Both the position numbers and the translations under genes were made by a program. From Kurthia sibirica (lineage in GTDB: Bacteria > Bacillota > Bacilli > Bacillales_A > Planococcaceae), in assembly GCF_003143975.1 (NCBI RefSeq), contig NZ_QFVR01000027.1, forward strand, positions 1 through 35,623: 35,623 nucleotides of DNA. The letters run 5' to 3'. Positions 8,512-16,350 of the stretch are shown one piece after another (the stretch's first letter is position 1; every line of letters begins with the position of its first letter). The notes below the pieces were generated by a model. That model did not search any database. It was not told where the DNA came from and was given only the letters and a program-made list of their open reading frames with translations.

Positions 8512-9825
8512 ATGACAAAGAACAATGTTGATTTAACAGTGTTTTACAACTTTATTACCGATAACAACGCAATCGGCATTCATGCTATAAATACGCTCGG
8601 TCAGACGATTATTTACAATGATAAGATGAAAAAAATTGAAGGCTTAAATTTAGACGATATGTCTGATCGCTCTATTTTAGATGTTTTTAGATTTAGCAAT
8701 GCAGAAGAGTCCACCCTTTTGCGCGTTTTACAAAGCGGAAATGAAGTTTTGAATATTAAACAAACCTATTGGAATCAAAATGGACAAGAAATTACAACGA
8801 TTAATGATACATACCCAGTTATTGAGGATGGTCATTTAGTTGGTGCAATCGAATTTTCACGTGATATTACCACATTAGAAAAACTGGTCCACCAACCATT
8901 ACAACGTTATGGTGAATCGATTACCTTTGATAGCATTACCGCAGTATCGACTGCAATGCGTCGCGTTCTTCAAATCGCAAACAAAGCAGCTATCGCTAGA
9001 CTACCTGTACTATTAATCGGTGAATCAGGTACAGGAAAAGACTTGGTAGCTGAAGGCATTCATCATGCAACCGAACCAGAACTGAATGACTTTATTACTG
9101 TTTATTGTAATCGAGCTGACCCACAGATTATTACAAAATTGAACGAACAGTTGCAACATCTAGAAAAAAGCACGATTTTCTGTGAACGTATTGAATATTT
9201 AACGATGTTACAGCAGCAGGAATTAGTTGATTTGTTGGCAGATTATAGCGGAGAACACTTATTTATCGCGAGCGTAGGAAATGATCCAATTGACTTAATA
9301 GCAGAACAGCAACTCTTGAAGGAACTCTATTATTTCTTTGCTGCTATGTCCATCACCATACCACCACTACGCGAACGATTAGACGATATATCCCCCTTTA
9401 TCCAAAGTCATCTCGCACGCTATCGCCGCGTTTTTGGTAACCAGCTTAAAGGTGTCACAAATGAAGTCGAACAATTATTCAATCATTATGATTGGCCTGG
9501 TAATTTAAAAGAACTTGAAGTATTGCTCGATGAGATGGGTACGATGATTTCTACTGAAGAATATATTACGTATGATTTACTCCCACATCATTTTAAATTA
9601 AAAGTGCAGGAGTATCGTGAAAATACAACTTTTCATGCGGAGGATTTTGTCATTCAAGCGGAGCAGGAATTGATGCCTCTCGATCATTATTTACGCGAGG
9701 CCGAGGCATATTATTTAAATAAAGTGTTAGACAAATACGGCCATAATATTACGCGTGCTGCAGAGGCACTTGGTATGAGTCGTCAAAATTTACAATACCG
9801 TATTCGCAAAATGAAAAGCACATAA
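8512..9825 (+). CDS. RocR-like regulator with degenerate AAA+ domain
   Basis: Residues ~10-120 are a PAS sensor domain resembling that of RocR, the arginine/ornithine-responsive enhancer-binding protein. Residues ~140-360 are an AAA+ domain, and 385-435 a Fis-type helix-turn-helix (NITRAAEALGMSRQNLQYRI). Walker A is intact (GESGTGKD, 170-177). The GAFTGA sigma-54 contact loop is absent: only about 20 residues separate YCN (198-200) from the Walker B region. Walker B LFLDEI has become IFCERI, the arginine-finger region reads LLKELYYFF, and the sensor II motif is WPGNLKELE with Arg replaced by Lys. The ATG at 8512 has GGAGTG upstream; the open frame back to 8410 is probably untranslated. It is divergent from pruA and most likely controls it without sigma-54. 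Confidence 0.88.
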   Translation: MTKNNVDLTVFYNFITDNNAIGIHAINTLGQTIIYNDKMKKIEGLNLDDMSDRSILDVFRFSNAEESTLLRVLQSGNEVLNIKQTYWNQNGQEITTINDTYPVIEDGHLVGAIEFSRDITTLEKLVHQPLQRYGESITFDSITAVSTAMRRVLQIANKAAIARLPVLLIGESGTGKDLVAEGIHHATEPELNDFITVYCNRADPQIITKLNEQLQHLEKSTIFCERIEYLTMLQQQELVDLLADYSGEHLFIASVGNDPIDLIAEQQLLKELYYFFAAMSITIPPLRERLDDISPFIQSHLARYRRVFGNQLKGVTNEVEQLFNHYDWPGNLKELEVLLDEMGTMISTEEYITYDLLPHHFKLKVQEYRENTTFHAEDFVIQAEQELMPLDHYLREAEAYYLNKVLDKYGHNITRAAEALGMSRQNLQYRIRKMKST

Positions 9826-9868
9826 AAAATGACACAGCCATCATTGCAATTGGCTGTGTCATTTTTAC
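9826..9868. terminator. Bidirectional terminator
   Basis: A 15 bp stem (9826-9840 with 9851-9866) has a 10 nt loop, an A-run on the left and a T-run on the right. It serves the regulator gene on the plus strand and may also stop yugI transcripts on the minus strand. Confidence 0.85.
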
Positions 9869-9917
9869 ATTTATAAAGTTTTGGAGAGACGTTTGGTCGA
9901 TTAGTGCAAATGTCTAA

Positions 9918-10301
9918 CTATTTATGATTGTTGAACCCTGATTCATTAATCCAATCATCGAGCTTCGCTTCTAATGAAGCAAACCCGACATCGTCTTTTT
10001 CATCGACGCGTGCTTGCAATGATTTTCTTGGCGGCACTTCCCTTTTCCGCTGTGGTTTATCATGCAATGCCCGAATGGATAAACTGATTTTTTTATTTGG
10101 GTGTTCAACTTCTAAAATTCTTGCCGAGACGACATCACCCACTGCAATGAAATCACTTATATTTTTGACAAACCCATAAGTGATTTCAGATATGTGGACG
10201 AGCCCCTGCGTCTCCTCGTCTAACGACACAAACGCACCATATGGTTGGATGCCTGTAACCGTACCAGTCACCACGTCTCCCACTTTGTATTTGTTTGACA
10301 T
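9918..10301 (-). CDS. yugI: S1-domain RNA-binding protein (general stress protein 13 type)
   Basis: This is a small cytoplasmic protein with one N-terminal S1 RNA-binding domain (about residues 5-75). The typical blocks are GDVVTGTVTGIQPYGAFV, GLVHISEI and KKISLSIRA. A basic linker (KPQRKREVPPRKS) and an acidic C-terminal tail follow. Size and layout match B. subtilis YugI (GSP13), a ribosome-associated stress protein. Two in-frame ATGs lie close together; the second (10301) has AAGTGG at proper spacing and is chosen over 10307. It is monocistronic with its own sigma-A promoter, and yugI is near yugE and patB in B. subtilis as well. Confidence 0.85.
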   Translation of the reverse strand: MSNKYKVGDVVTGTVTGIQPYGAFVSLDEETQGLVHISEITYGFVKNISDFIAVGDVVSARILEVEHPNKKISLSIRALHDKPQRKREVPPRKSLQARVDEKDDVGFASLEAKLDDWINESGFNNHK

Positions 10302-10348
10302 CGCCATCCCACTTTCTAGCTGATTATCTAATTATATTTTCAATAAGA

Positions 10349-10376
10349 ATTATATCATAGAAGAATTAGCCGGCAA
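10349..10376 (-). promoter_or_regulatory. Promoter of yugI
   Basis: The minus strand has TTGCCG (10371-10376), a 16 bp spacer and a perfect TATAAT (10349-10354), about 48 bp upstream of the yugI start. Confidence 0.6.
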
Positions 10377-10503
10377 AGTGACACCCTTTTATTGACAGTA
10401 TACTTATGACTTTAATTTCACATGTTTTCTTACTATTGCCATGTATTTATTACGTTGATTGTTGTAAAATGAAATAATATTGTTTTCAAGGAGGATATAA
10501 AAA

Positions 10504-11832
10504 TTGTCTAATAGGGATCAGTTCGGCTCAAAAATCGGTTTTATTCTTGCCGCTGCAGGAAGTGCAATCGGTTTGGGGGCTATTTGGAAATTCCCATATA
10601 TGGCAGGTACTAACGGTGGTAGTGTATTTATTCTATTATTTATATTATGTACTTTAGTAATTGGTTTGCCTATATTGGTAGCAGAATTTATGATTGGACG
10701 ACGTGGTCAAGTCGACGCAGTATCGTCATTTAAAAAACAAGCGCCCGGAACACCGTGGTTTTTAACAGGTTGGATGGGATTCATCTTCTCAGCAATTATT
10801 CTGTCATTTTATAGTGTAGTTGGCGGCTGGATACTTGGGTATTTGATCCGTGCATTACAATTTAAACTTACGAGTGATCATAATGAGTTTTTCGGAAAAC
10901 TATTTGCAGACCTTACGATTAATACAACCGAAGTGATCGTTTTGCAAGGCGCATTTTTACTAATTATTGTCTTAATCATCTCGAGCGGCATTCAAAATGG
11001 TGTTGAAAAATCATCTAAATGGATGATGCCGATACTCTTTATCTTCTTTATCATTTTGGCCATCCGTTCATTGACTTTAGATGGCGCAATGGCTGGCGTC
11101 AAGTTTATGTTTGTTCCCGACTGGTCCTATCTGACCTTCGACACCTTACTCAAAGCGCTTGGACAAGCCTTCTTCTCTCTAAGTGTTGGTGTAGCAGCTA
11201 TGTTAACCTATGCTTCCTATTTGAAGAAGAATGAAAATATCGGTAGCTCTGCAGTTAATGTGGCTGGTTTAAATATTATTATTTCTATCCTAGCAGGTCT
11301 TGTAATATTCCCAGCGGTTTTCGCATTAGGGTATTCACCAGACCAGGGACCAGGATTAGTATTTATCATTATTCCGGCCGTTTTTAACCAAATTCCTTTC
11401 GGCTCATTTTTCTTGATTATCTTCTTTATCTTATTATTATTTGCCACGATTACTTCTGCAATTGCTATGCTTGAAATTGTTGTAGCAACAGCAATGGGAG
11501 ACAAGTTTGAAAAACGAAAAAAATATGCTTGGTTATGTGGTATTGGTATTTTCATTATCGGTATCCCAAGTGCATTGTCCTTTGGTAAATTAGCAAATAT
11601 TAAAATAGCAGACCGCTCCATTTTTGACTTTGCTGACTTTTTGACGAATAGCATTGGTATGCCAATTGGCGCTTTGCTCGTGTCATTATTCGCAGGCTAT
11701 CAACTAAAACGCATCGAACAATTGGACGAACTACCGGTTAAACCTTGGATTTTCACAATTTGGCGTATCTCCGTACGTTATATCGCTCCAATAGCAATTA
11801 TTATTGTATTAATCCAAGGTATCAAAGGATAA
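10504..11832 (+). CDS. Sodium-dependent transporter, NSS (SNF) family
   Basis: This is a Na+-coupled symporter of the neurotransmitter:sodium symporter family, for which amino acids are the usual bacterial substrates (LeuT, MhsT, TnaT). The family signature is at the N-terminus: GFILAAAGSAIGLGAIWKFPY followed by NGG (about residues 12-37). There are eleven or twelve membrane segments over 442 residues. The start is TTG, supported by AGGAGG. The specific substrate is not readable from the sequence. It is monocistronic, with yugI divergent upstream and a small HTH gene 82 bp downstream. A nearby glutamate/arginine catabolic cluster makes an amino acid substrate plausible, but that is inference. 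Confidence 0.9.
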   Translation: MSNRDQFGSKIGFILAAAGSAIGLGAIWKFPYMAGTNGGSVFILLFILCTLVIGLPILVAEFMIGRRGQVDAVSSFKKQAPGTPWFLTGWMGFIFSAIILSFYSVVGGWILGYLIRALQFKLTSDHNEFFGKLFADLTINTTEVIVLQGAFLLIIVLIISSGIQNGVEKSSKWMMPILFIFFIILAIRSLTLDGAMAGVKFMFVPDWSYLTFDTLLKALGQAFFSLSVGVAAMLTYASYLKKNENIGSSAVNVAGLNIIISILAGLVIFPAVFALGYSPDQGPGLVFIIIPAVFNQIPFGSFFLIIFFILLLFATITSAIAMLEIVVATAMGDKFEKRKKYAWLCGIGIFIIGIPSALSFGKLANIKIADRSIFDFADFLTNSIGMPIGALLVSLFAGYQLKRIEQLDELPVKPWIFTIWRISVRYIAPIAIIIVLIQGIKG

Positions 11833-11864
11833 ACATACTAATATTTGTCACTTTTTCCGTTCTT

Positions 11865-11878
11865 TATAACATGTTATA
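11865..11878. promoter_or_regulatory. Perfect palindrome over the HTH gene promoter
   Basis: TATAACATGTTATA is a perfect 14 bp palindrome. It overlaps a TATACT -10-like box (11875-11880). The half-site TGTTATA recurs at 11893-11899, just before the ribosome binding site. It is a likely operator, plausibly for the HTH protein encoded immediately downstream. Confidence 0.45.
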
Positions 11879-11914
11879 CTAATGATAGAATCTGTTATAA
11901 AGGGGTGCTTTCAT

Positions 11915-12124
11915 ATGATGACAAATAGACTTGGCGATCAACTCAAAGAGATTCGCGAAGAAAAAAAGATTACACTTGAAGAACTATCGCTTAAAACACG
12001 TGTCGGCTCTGAAAAACTAGCTCGCTACGAATCTGGTGAAGAAGTGCCATCCGAAGCAACCCTATTAAAGTTGTCAAACGCATTAGAAATTCCTATTTCA
12101 AACTTGATGGACGGTCTGAAATAA
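11915..12124 (+). CDS. Small XRE/Cro-CI type HTH regulator
   Basis: This 69-residue protein consists almost entirely of one helix-turn-helix domain: LGDQLKEIREEKKITLEELS...KLARYESGEEVPSEATLLKLSNALEIPISNLM. It is of the Cro/C1 type and should be a DNA-binding repressor or activator acting as a dimer. The frame is open from 11882, but AAGGGGTG at 11900-11907 points to the ATG at 11915; the next codon is also ATG. It is monocistronic, preceded by a palindrome over its promoter and closed by a strong terminator. No prophage genes are nearby, so it is probably a housekeeping regulator; its target is unknown. Confidence 0.85.
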   Translation: MMTNRLGDQLKEIREEKKITLEELSLKTRVGSEKLARYESGEEVPSEATLLKLSNALEIPISNLMDGLK

Positions 12125-12152
12125 AACAAGCACTCCCTCTTTTGAGGCCTAC

Positions 12153-12196
12153 AAAAAATGAGAAATCGCGATTAAATGCGATTTCTCATTTTTTTT
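12153..12196 (+). terminator. Terminator of the small HTH gene
   Basis: A 17 bp stem (12153-12169 with 12178-12194) has an 8 nt loop and a T8 run. The following 12197-12468 (about 270 bp) has no convincing gene. Near its right end are two palindromes, CTTCGT-N3-ACGAAG (12426-12440) and CTATGTACATAG (12451-12462), the latter enclosed by AGCAA/TTGCT. They lie just 3' of yugE but have no clear T-run. Confidence 0.85.
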
Positions 12197-12468
12197 ACTC
12201 ACTTAATTGACTTGTTTTTTTCGGTTCTGTTCTTTCATAACTACCTAACAGTTGGACTTTTTAGCTTGTTAGACTGATTACATACAACTAGAGGCTAAAC
12301 TTCATCCACAAAAACAGGCATAGTCCAGTATAGAGAGTATGGCTAGAATTTTTCATTATTTCGTGCTGCTTAACTAGGATTGGAACTATATATTTAGCTT
12401 TGTATATGCTACAATCCCCTTATTACTTCGTTTGACGAAGCAATAGTGTTCTATGTACATAGTAGTTG

Positions 12469-12729
12469 CTATAAAATACTTTTTGCTTCAAACTTTATAG
12501 CAAGTAACTTGTATGAAATTTCCACACATTTTTCAAAAGGAATCCAAATAGAAATGGACTGCTCATAAATCCCTTGAATTGTTTTACCTAAGTCTGTCGG
12601 GCTATCAATATGCTGAAGCTCCTCAACAACCGCTACAGCTTCTGATTTTAGTGGTATACCTTTCAACTCGGTTGGCTGCCAATTTTCTAGCATGTGAATC
12701 GCTTTGCGCTTCATTACGATCATATCCAT
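12469..12729 (-). CDS. yugE: DUF1871 family protein, YugE-like
   Basis: This small soluble acidic protein has 86 residues, the same length as B. subtilis YugE (DUF1871). Pattern features are a run of helices with LENWQPTEL near the N-terminus and DLGKTIQGIYEQSISIWIPFEKCVEISYKLL in the second half. No catalytic motif is seen and the function is unknown. Three in-frame Met codons lie close together; AGGTG 5 nt ahead supports the first (12729). It is divergent from patB, a pairing that also occurs around patB-yugE in B. subtilis. Confidence 0.75.
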   Translation of the reverse strand: MDMIVMKRKAIHMLENWQPTELKGIPLKSEAVAVVEELQHIDSPTDLGKTIQGIYEQSISIWIPFEKCVEISYKLLAIKFEAKSIL

Positions 12730-12802
12730 ATGGTCACCTATCTACTTTCATGTCATAAAAGATATGATAACATAGTTGTAAAAAAAGAAAAGAGGGATTT
12801 AC

Positions 12803-13975
12803 TTGAGTCATTTTAATCAAACGTTTAATAGAAAAAATACTGCATCACTGAAATGGGATTTAATGGAGAAGGTCTACACTATTCCAGATGCTTCTTCTAT
12901 TATTCCAATGTGGGTAGCAGATATGGATTTTGCCGCACCATCTTTCATTACTGAGTCATTAAAAGCACGTCTTGATTTCCCGTTATTCGGCTATACATTT
13001 GAAAATGAGGCATGTGCAACTGCTGTAACATCATGGGTAAAACGTCGTCATAACTGGCATATACATAATGATGATATTATGTATCATCAGGGTGTTGTAC
13101 CAGCGATTGCGACAATTATTGAAGCGTTCACTACAGAAGATGATGCTGTAATCGTCAACTCGCCTGTCTACCCACCATTTTTTAATATTCCACGCCAATT
13201 GGGTCGTACAGTAGTATCATCACCTTTCATCGAAAAAAAAGGTCGACTTTATTTTGATTTCGATCATTTCGAACGACTTTTACAAGATGACAAAGTGAAA
13301 ATTTTTGTGTTTTGTCACCCACATAATCCAGCTGGACGTGTATGGTCTCAAGATGAATTAGTAAAAATTGATGCCCTATGTGCTGCAAATAATGTCTTAA
13401 TTATTTCGGATGAAATCCATTGCGATTTAATGTTAAATGGTGAACAACATATCCCACTAGCAAAAGTTTCTGCTACACCAGATAATATCATTACATGTAT
13501 GGCTCCTACTAAAACGTTTAATATTGCTGGTATTCAGGCTTCTATGATGATCACAAGTGACGCTAAAAAACGTTTAAAAATACAAAACACATTAGCTAAA
13601 CATGGTCAGATGGGTTTGAATACTTTTGCTATTACAGCCGTGCAAGCAGCCTTCTCTGATGCAGGCATAGAGTGGCTAAATGATTTAATTCCTTATTTAA
13701 ATGCTAATTTAGATTATGCCATTGACACAATTGAAAAAGCATTGCCAAACATCACGATTACAAAACCGGATGCTACTTACTTAATGTGGATTGATATACG
13801 TAAAACAGGTATTGCTGAAAAAGAAATAATGCAAAAACTATTAGATGCAGGTGTCGCCCTTGACCCTGGCACAAAATACGGCGCTGATTTCGATGGTTTC
13901 CTTCGAATGAATATCGCTTGTACACGCCAGACATTAGAACAGGGTGTTGAACGTTTTATCAAAGCGTTCAACTAA
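12803..13975 (+). CDS. patB: PatB/MalY-type cystathionine beta-lyase (C-S lyase)
   Basis: This is a fold-type I PLP enzyme that cleaves carbon-sulfur bonds (cystathionine to homocysteine, cysteine conjugates to thiols). The family start reads DLMEKVY...IIPMWVADMDF (19-43). Other motifs are CHPHNPAGRVW (171-181), SDEIHCDL (202-209) and the PLP lysine Lys237 in APTKTFNIAG. It has 390 residues against about 387 for B. subtilis PatB. The start is TTG with AGAGGG at good spacing. It is monocistronic, divergent from yugE and followed by a strong terminator. Confidence 0.92.
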   Translation: MSHFNQTFNRKNTASLKWDLMEKVYTIPDASSIIPMWVADMDFAAPSFITESLKARLDFPLFGYTFENEACATAVTSWVKRRHNWHIHNDDIMYHQGVVPAIATIIEAFTTEDDAVIVNSPVYPPFFNIPRQLGRTVVSSPFIEKKGRLYFDFDHFERLLQDDKVKIFVFCHPHNPAGRVWSQDELVKIDALCAANNVLIISDEIHCDLMLNGEQHIPLAKVSATPDNIITCMAPTKTFNIAGIQASMMITSDAKKRLKIQNTLAKHGQMGLNTFAITAVQAAFSDAGIEWLNDLIPYLNANLDYAIDTIEKALPNITITKPDATYLMWIDIRKTGIAEKEIMQKLLDAGVALDPGTKYGADFDGFLRMNIACTRQTLEQGVERFIKAFN

Positions 13976-14010
13976 AGAACATACTGCGCAAGATGAGCCT
14001 TTGAGCAATC

Positions 14011-14054
14011 AAAAAAACTCCGGAAGCGTATCAATACGTTCCGGAGTTTTTTTT
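14011..14054. terminator. Terminator after patB
   Basis: AACTCCGGAA pairs with TTCCGGAGTT, and a further CGTA/TACG closes the loop. The A-run on the left and T8 on the right allow use in both directions. It serves patB and the convergent small membrane-protein gene. Confidence 0.88.
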
Positions 14055-14065
14055 ATAGAATGGAG

Positions 14066-14281
14066 CTATTGCCCTTGTATATCTTGCTTGTTGTTTTCTA
14101 AAATCTTTTTTTCCAGCTCTTTTGCTTTTATTGATTGTCTTGCCGCAGATCTTCGAATAGCGAAAAAAACGATAACACATAGCGCGAGAATAATTGTCAG
14201 CTCAATAACGGCTGGAATATATTCACGTTTATCTTCCGGGAAGTAGAGAAATAGATTCAGCACCCAAGTATTCAATGACAT
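14066..14281 (-). CDS. Small single-pass membrane protein
   Basis: I do not recognise a named family. The 71 residues have a short N-terminal segment with aromatic residues (WVLNLFLYF), one strong membrane helix (PAVIELTIILALCVIVFFAI) and a charged, helix-prone C-terminal tail rich in Arg, Lys and Glu (RRSAARQSIKAKELEKK). The tail probably faces the cytoplasm by the positive-inside rule. AGAGGAGG precedes the ATG. It starts 14 bp after the ppiB stop codon and shares its terminator, so it is very likely co-transcribed with ppiB and real. Confidence 0.7.
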   Translation of the reverse strand: MSLNTWVLNLFLYFPEDKREYIPAVIELTIILALCVIVFFAIRRSAARQSIKAKELEKKILENNKQDIQGQ

Positions 14282-14295
14282 GAGCCTCCTCTATA

Positions 14296-14889
14296 TTATT
14301 TTGTGTTTAATACACTGATTCCTACAATTGAAATTGGTTCTACTGGCTTGTCGCGACCATCTTTTTTAACTTGTGCCATTTGATCGATTACTTTAAGGCC
14401 CTTTACAACTTGACCAAATACTGTGTGCTTGCCATCTAACCATGGTGTACCACCATTTTTTGCATAGGCTTCAATCACTTCTTCTGGGTAGTCATAATCT
14501 TTCATTTGTTTAAGCATTGATGGGTCTACATTTGATGCTTGAACGATGAAGAATTGTGAACCATTTGTTCCTGGACCTGCATTGGCCATTGAAAGTGCAC
14601 CGCGCATATTGATAAGCTCAGGGTTGAATTCATCTTCAAAGTTTGAACCGTAGATGCTTTCGCCGCCCATACCTGTACCAGTTGGATCTCCACCTTGAAT
14701 CATGAAATCTTTAATAATACGGTGGAAAATAATATCATCATAGTAACCATTTTTTGCATGTGTTAAAAAGTTTTCTACTGTTTTTGGTGCTAGTTCTGGG
14801 AATAATTTAATTTCGATTGGTCCCATTGTAGTATCCATTTCAACTAGAATTTCATTTTCTTGTACTTCTGAATTTAATTGTGGAAACAT
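14296..14889 (-). CDS. ppiB: Peptidyl-prolyl cis-trans isomerase (cyclophilin)
   Basis: It catalyses cis-trans isomerisation of X-Pro bonds during protein folding. There is no signal peptide, so it is cytoplasmic. Cyclophilin active-site blocks are clear: [19 protein letters not shown], then [19 protein letters not shown] and [13 protein letters not shown]. At 197 residues it is longer than the B. subtilis enzyme (about 143), mainly through an N-terminal arm (about 15 residues) and an insertion after FFI ([25 protein letters not shown]) that also occurs in longer bacterial cyclophilins. AAAGGAGAG precedes the start. It is first in a two-gene unit with the small membrane protein. Confidence 0.93.
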   Translation of the reverse strand: MFPQLNSEVQENEILVEMDTTMGPIEIKLFPELAPKTVENFLTHAKNGYYDDIIFHRIIKDFMIQGGDPTGTGMGGESIYGSNFEDEFNPELINMRGALSMANAGPGTNGSQFFIVQASNVDPSMLKQMKDYDYPEEVIEAYAKNGGTPWLDGKHTVFGQVVKGLKVIDQMAQVKKDGRDKPVEPISIVGISVLNTK

Positions 14890-15072
14890 TATAGTCTCTC
14901 CTTTGATTTTAAAAGTTTATGACAATTCGCAAAAGGGAAAAATAATTGGTAAACAACTAGATTCACGATTGGATATATCCTGTCATAGTCTATCATAAAA
15001 AACACTTTTTTTCAGTTTAAAGCATCTATTACACCGAATAAAATATTGATTATATAGAAAGTAAGTGACTTT

Positions 15073-16293
15073 ATGGACAGACAAAAACAAAACTTCATCA
15101 TAATTTGGATTTCAAATCTACTCGTCGCTGGTACGATGACGATGATTATGCCCTTCCTTTCATTATACATTGAAACGATGGGTGATTTCTCCGAAAGTTA
15201 TGTCCAAAAATGGGCAGGTTTAATTTTTGGAGCAACCTTTATATCTGCTTTTCTGATGTCGCCTATTTGGGGCCGCATTGCAGATAAGTATGGTTATAAA
15301 CCAATTTTAATCATAAATGCAATTGGTTTAGCCATCAGTATCCTGTTGATGGCCTATGTAACAAATGTTTGGCAGTTTTTCTTCTTGCGTCTTGCTATGG
15401 GTGTCGTGACCGGTTTCATACCCACCTCGCTCGCTTTTATCAGTGCACAAACGGATAAAAAAAATGCTGGTAAAACACTGGGCACCCTTCAAATGGGTAG
15501 TGTATCTGGTACTTTATTTGGTCCGATTGTTGGAGGTCTACTTGCTGACTCTTTTGGTTTCCACTATACGTTTTTCATCACCGCTACTTCGGTTTTTCTA
15601 GCTGCTATTATTATTTTTTTTGGTGTCAAAGAATTGAAAAGACAAAAGAAGAAACACGAAGTTATTTATACGCGTCGTCAAGTACTCGGTGGTATTTTTA
15701 AACATCGACTACTCTTTAATGTCATGCTTGTTACCTCATTAATCCAAATTGGCAACTTTTCCATTCAACCCTTATTGTCACTCTATGTGTCCGATCTCGT
15801 GCAAACAACCACACAAGTTACTTTTTTAGCGGGATTAACATTTAGTGCTGCTGGTCTGGGTAATATCTTTTTCGCTCGTTTTTGGGGGCGAATGGGTGAT
15901 CACATTGGCTATGAAAAGGTGTTAGTCATCCTATTAGCTTTGTCCGTTGTTTTCATGATTCCACAGGCTTGGGTATCTGCTTTATGGCAGCTCATTATTT
16001 TACGCTTCTTATTCGGTACTGTCATCGGGGGGTTGATTCCTACAACAACTGCACTCATTAGACGCGAAGCACCTGTTGGCATTCAAGGAGAAGTGATGGG
16101 TTATAGTACAAGTTTCCGTTTCTTCGGCAATATTATCGGTCCATTATTTGGTGGTTTCATCAGTGGTATCTTTTCGATTTCAGCCGTCTTCTATAGCACA
16201 GCATTCTTATTTTTAATCGCTTTTCTTATATTAAATGTCGTCAGAAAGAAACCTTTACAACATTTAGACGATATAATAAAAGAACGCAGTTAA
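15073..16293 (+). CDS. MFS efflux transporter (DHA1-type)
   Basis: This is a twelve-helix major facilitator, probably a proton-driven drug or metabolite exporter. The cytoplasmic loop motif GRIADKYGYKP follows the second helix and its repeat GRMGDHIGYEK is in the second half. RLAMGVVTGFIPTSLAFI and the glycine-rich GPIVGGLLADSFG (motif C-like) support a drug:H+ antiporter of the DHA1 type. The 406-residue length is usual. The substrate is not identifiable. It is alone and divergent from ppiB. The upstream ribosome binding site (AAGTAAGTGA) is weak. Confidence 0.88.
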   Translation: MDRQKQNFIIIWISNLLVAGTMTMIMPFLSLYIETMGDFSESYVQKWAGLIFGATFISAFLMSPIWGRIADKYGYKPILIINAIGLAISILLMAYVTNVWQFFFLRLAMGVVTGFIPTSLAFISAQTDKKNAGKTLGTLQMGSVSGTLFGPIVGGLLADSFGFHYTFFITATSVFLAAIIIFFGVKELKRQKKKHEVIYTRRQVLGGIFKHRLLFNVMLVTSLIQIGNFSIQPLLSLYVSDLVQTTTQVTFLAGLTFSAAGLGNIFFARFWGRMGDHIGYEKVLVILLALSVVFMIPQAWVSALWQLIILRFLFGTVIGGLIPTTTALIRREAPVGIQGEVMGYSTSFRFFGNIIGPLFGGFISGIFSISAVFYSTAFLFLIAFLILNVVRKKPLQHLDDIIKERS

Positions 16294-16350
16294 AGCGCAC
16301 TTTATGCTATGCTACAACTGTAAGTATTCACCAATATAGGAGGATGTATT

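Noticed and set aside
11217-11654. 145-codon minus-strand frame inside the NSS transporter gene
   Set aside because: It is antisense to a membrane protein with a clear family signature, has no RBS, and its hydrophobic and basic mix is an antisense artefact.
12197-12468. Small gene or RNA in the 270 bp gap before yugE
   Set aside because: No reading frame with an RBS and no recognisable RNA fold; only short palindromes near the right end.
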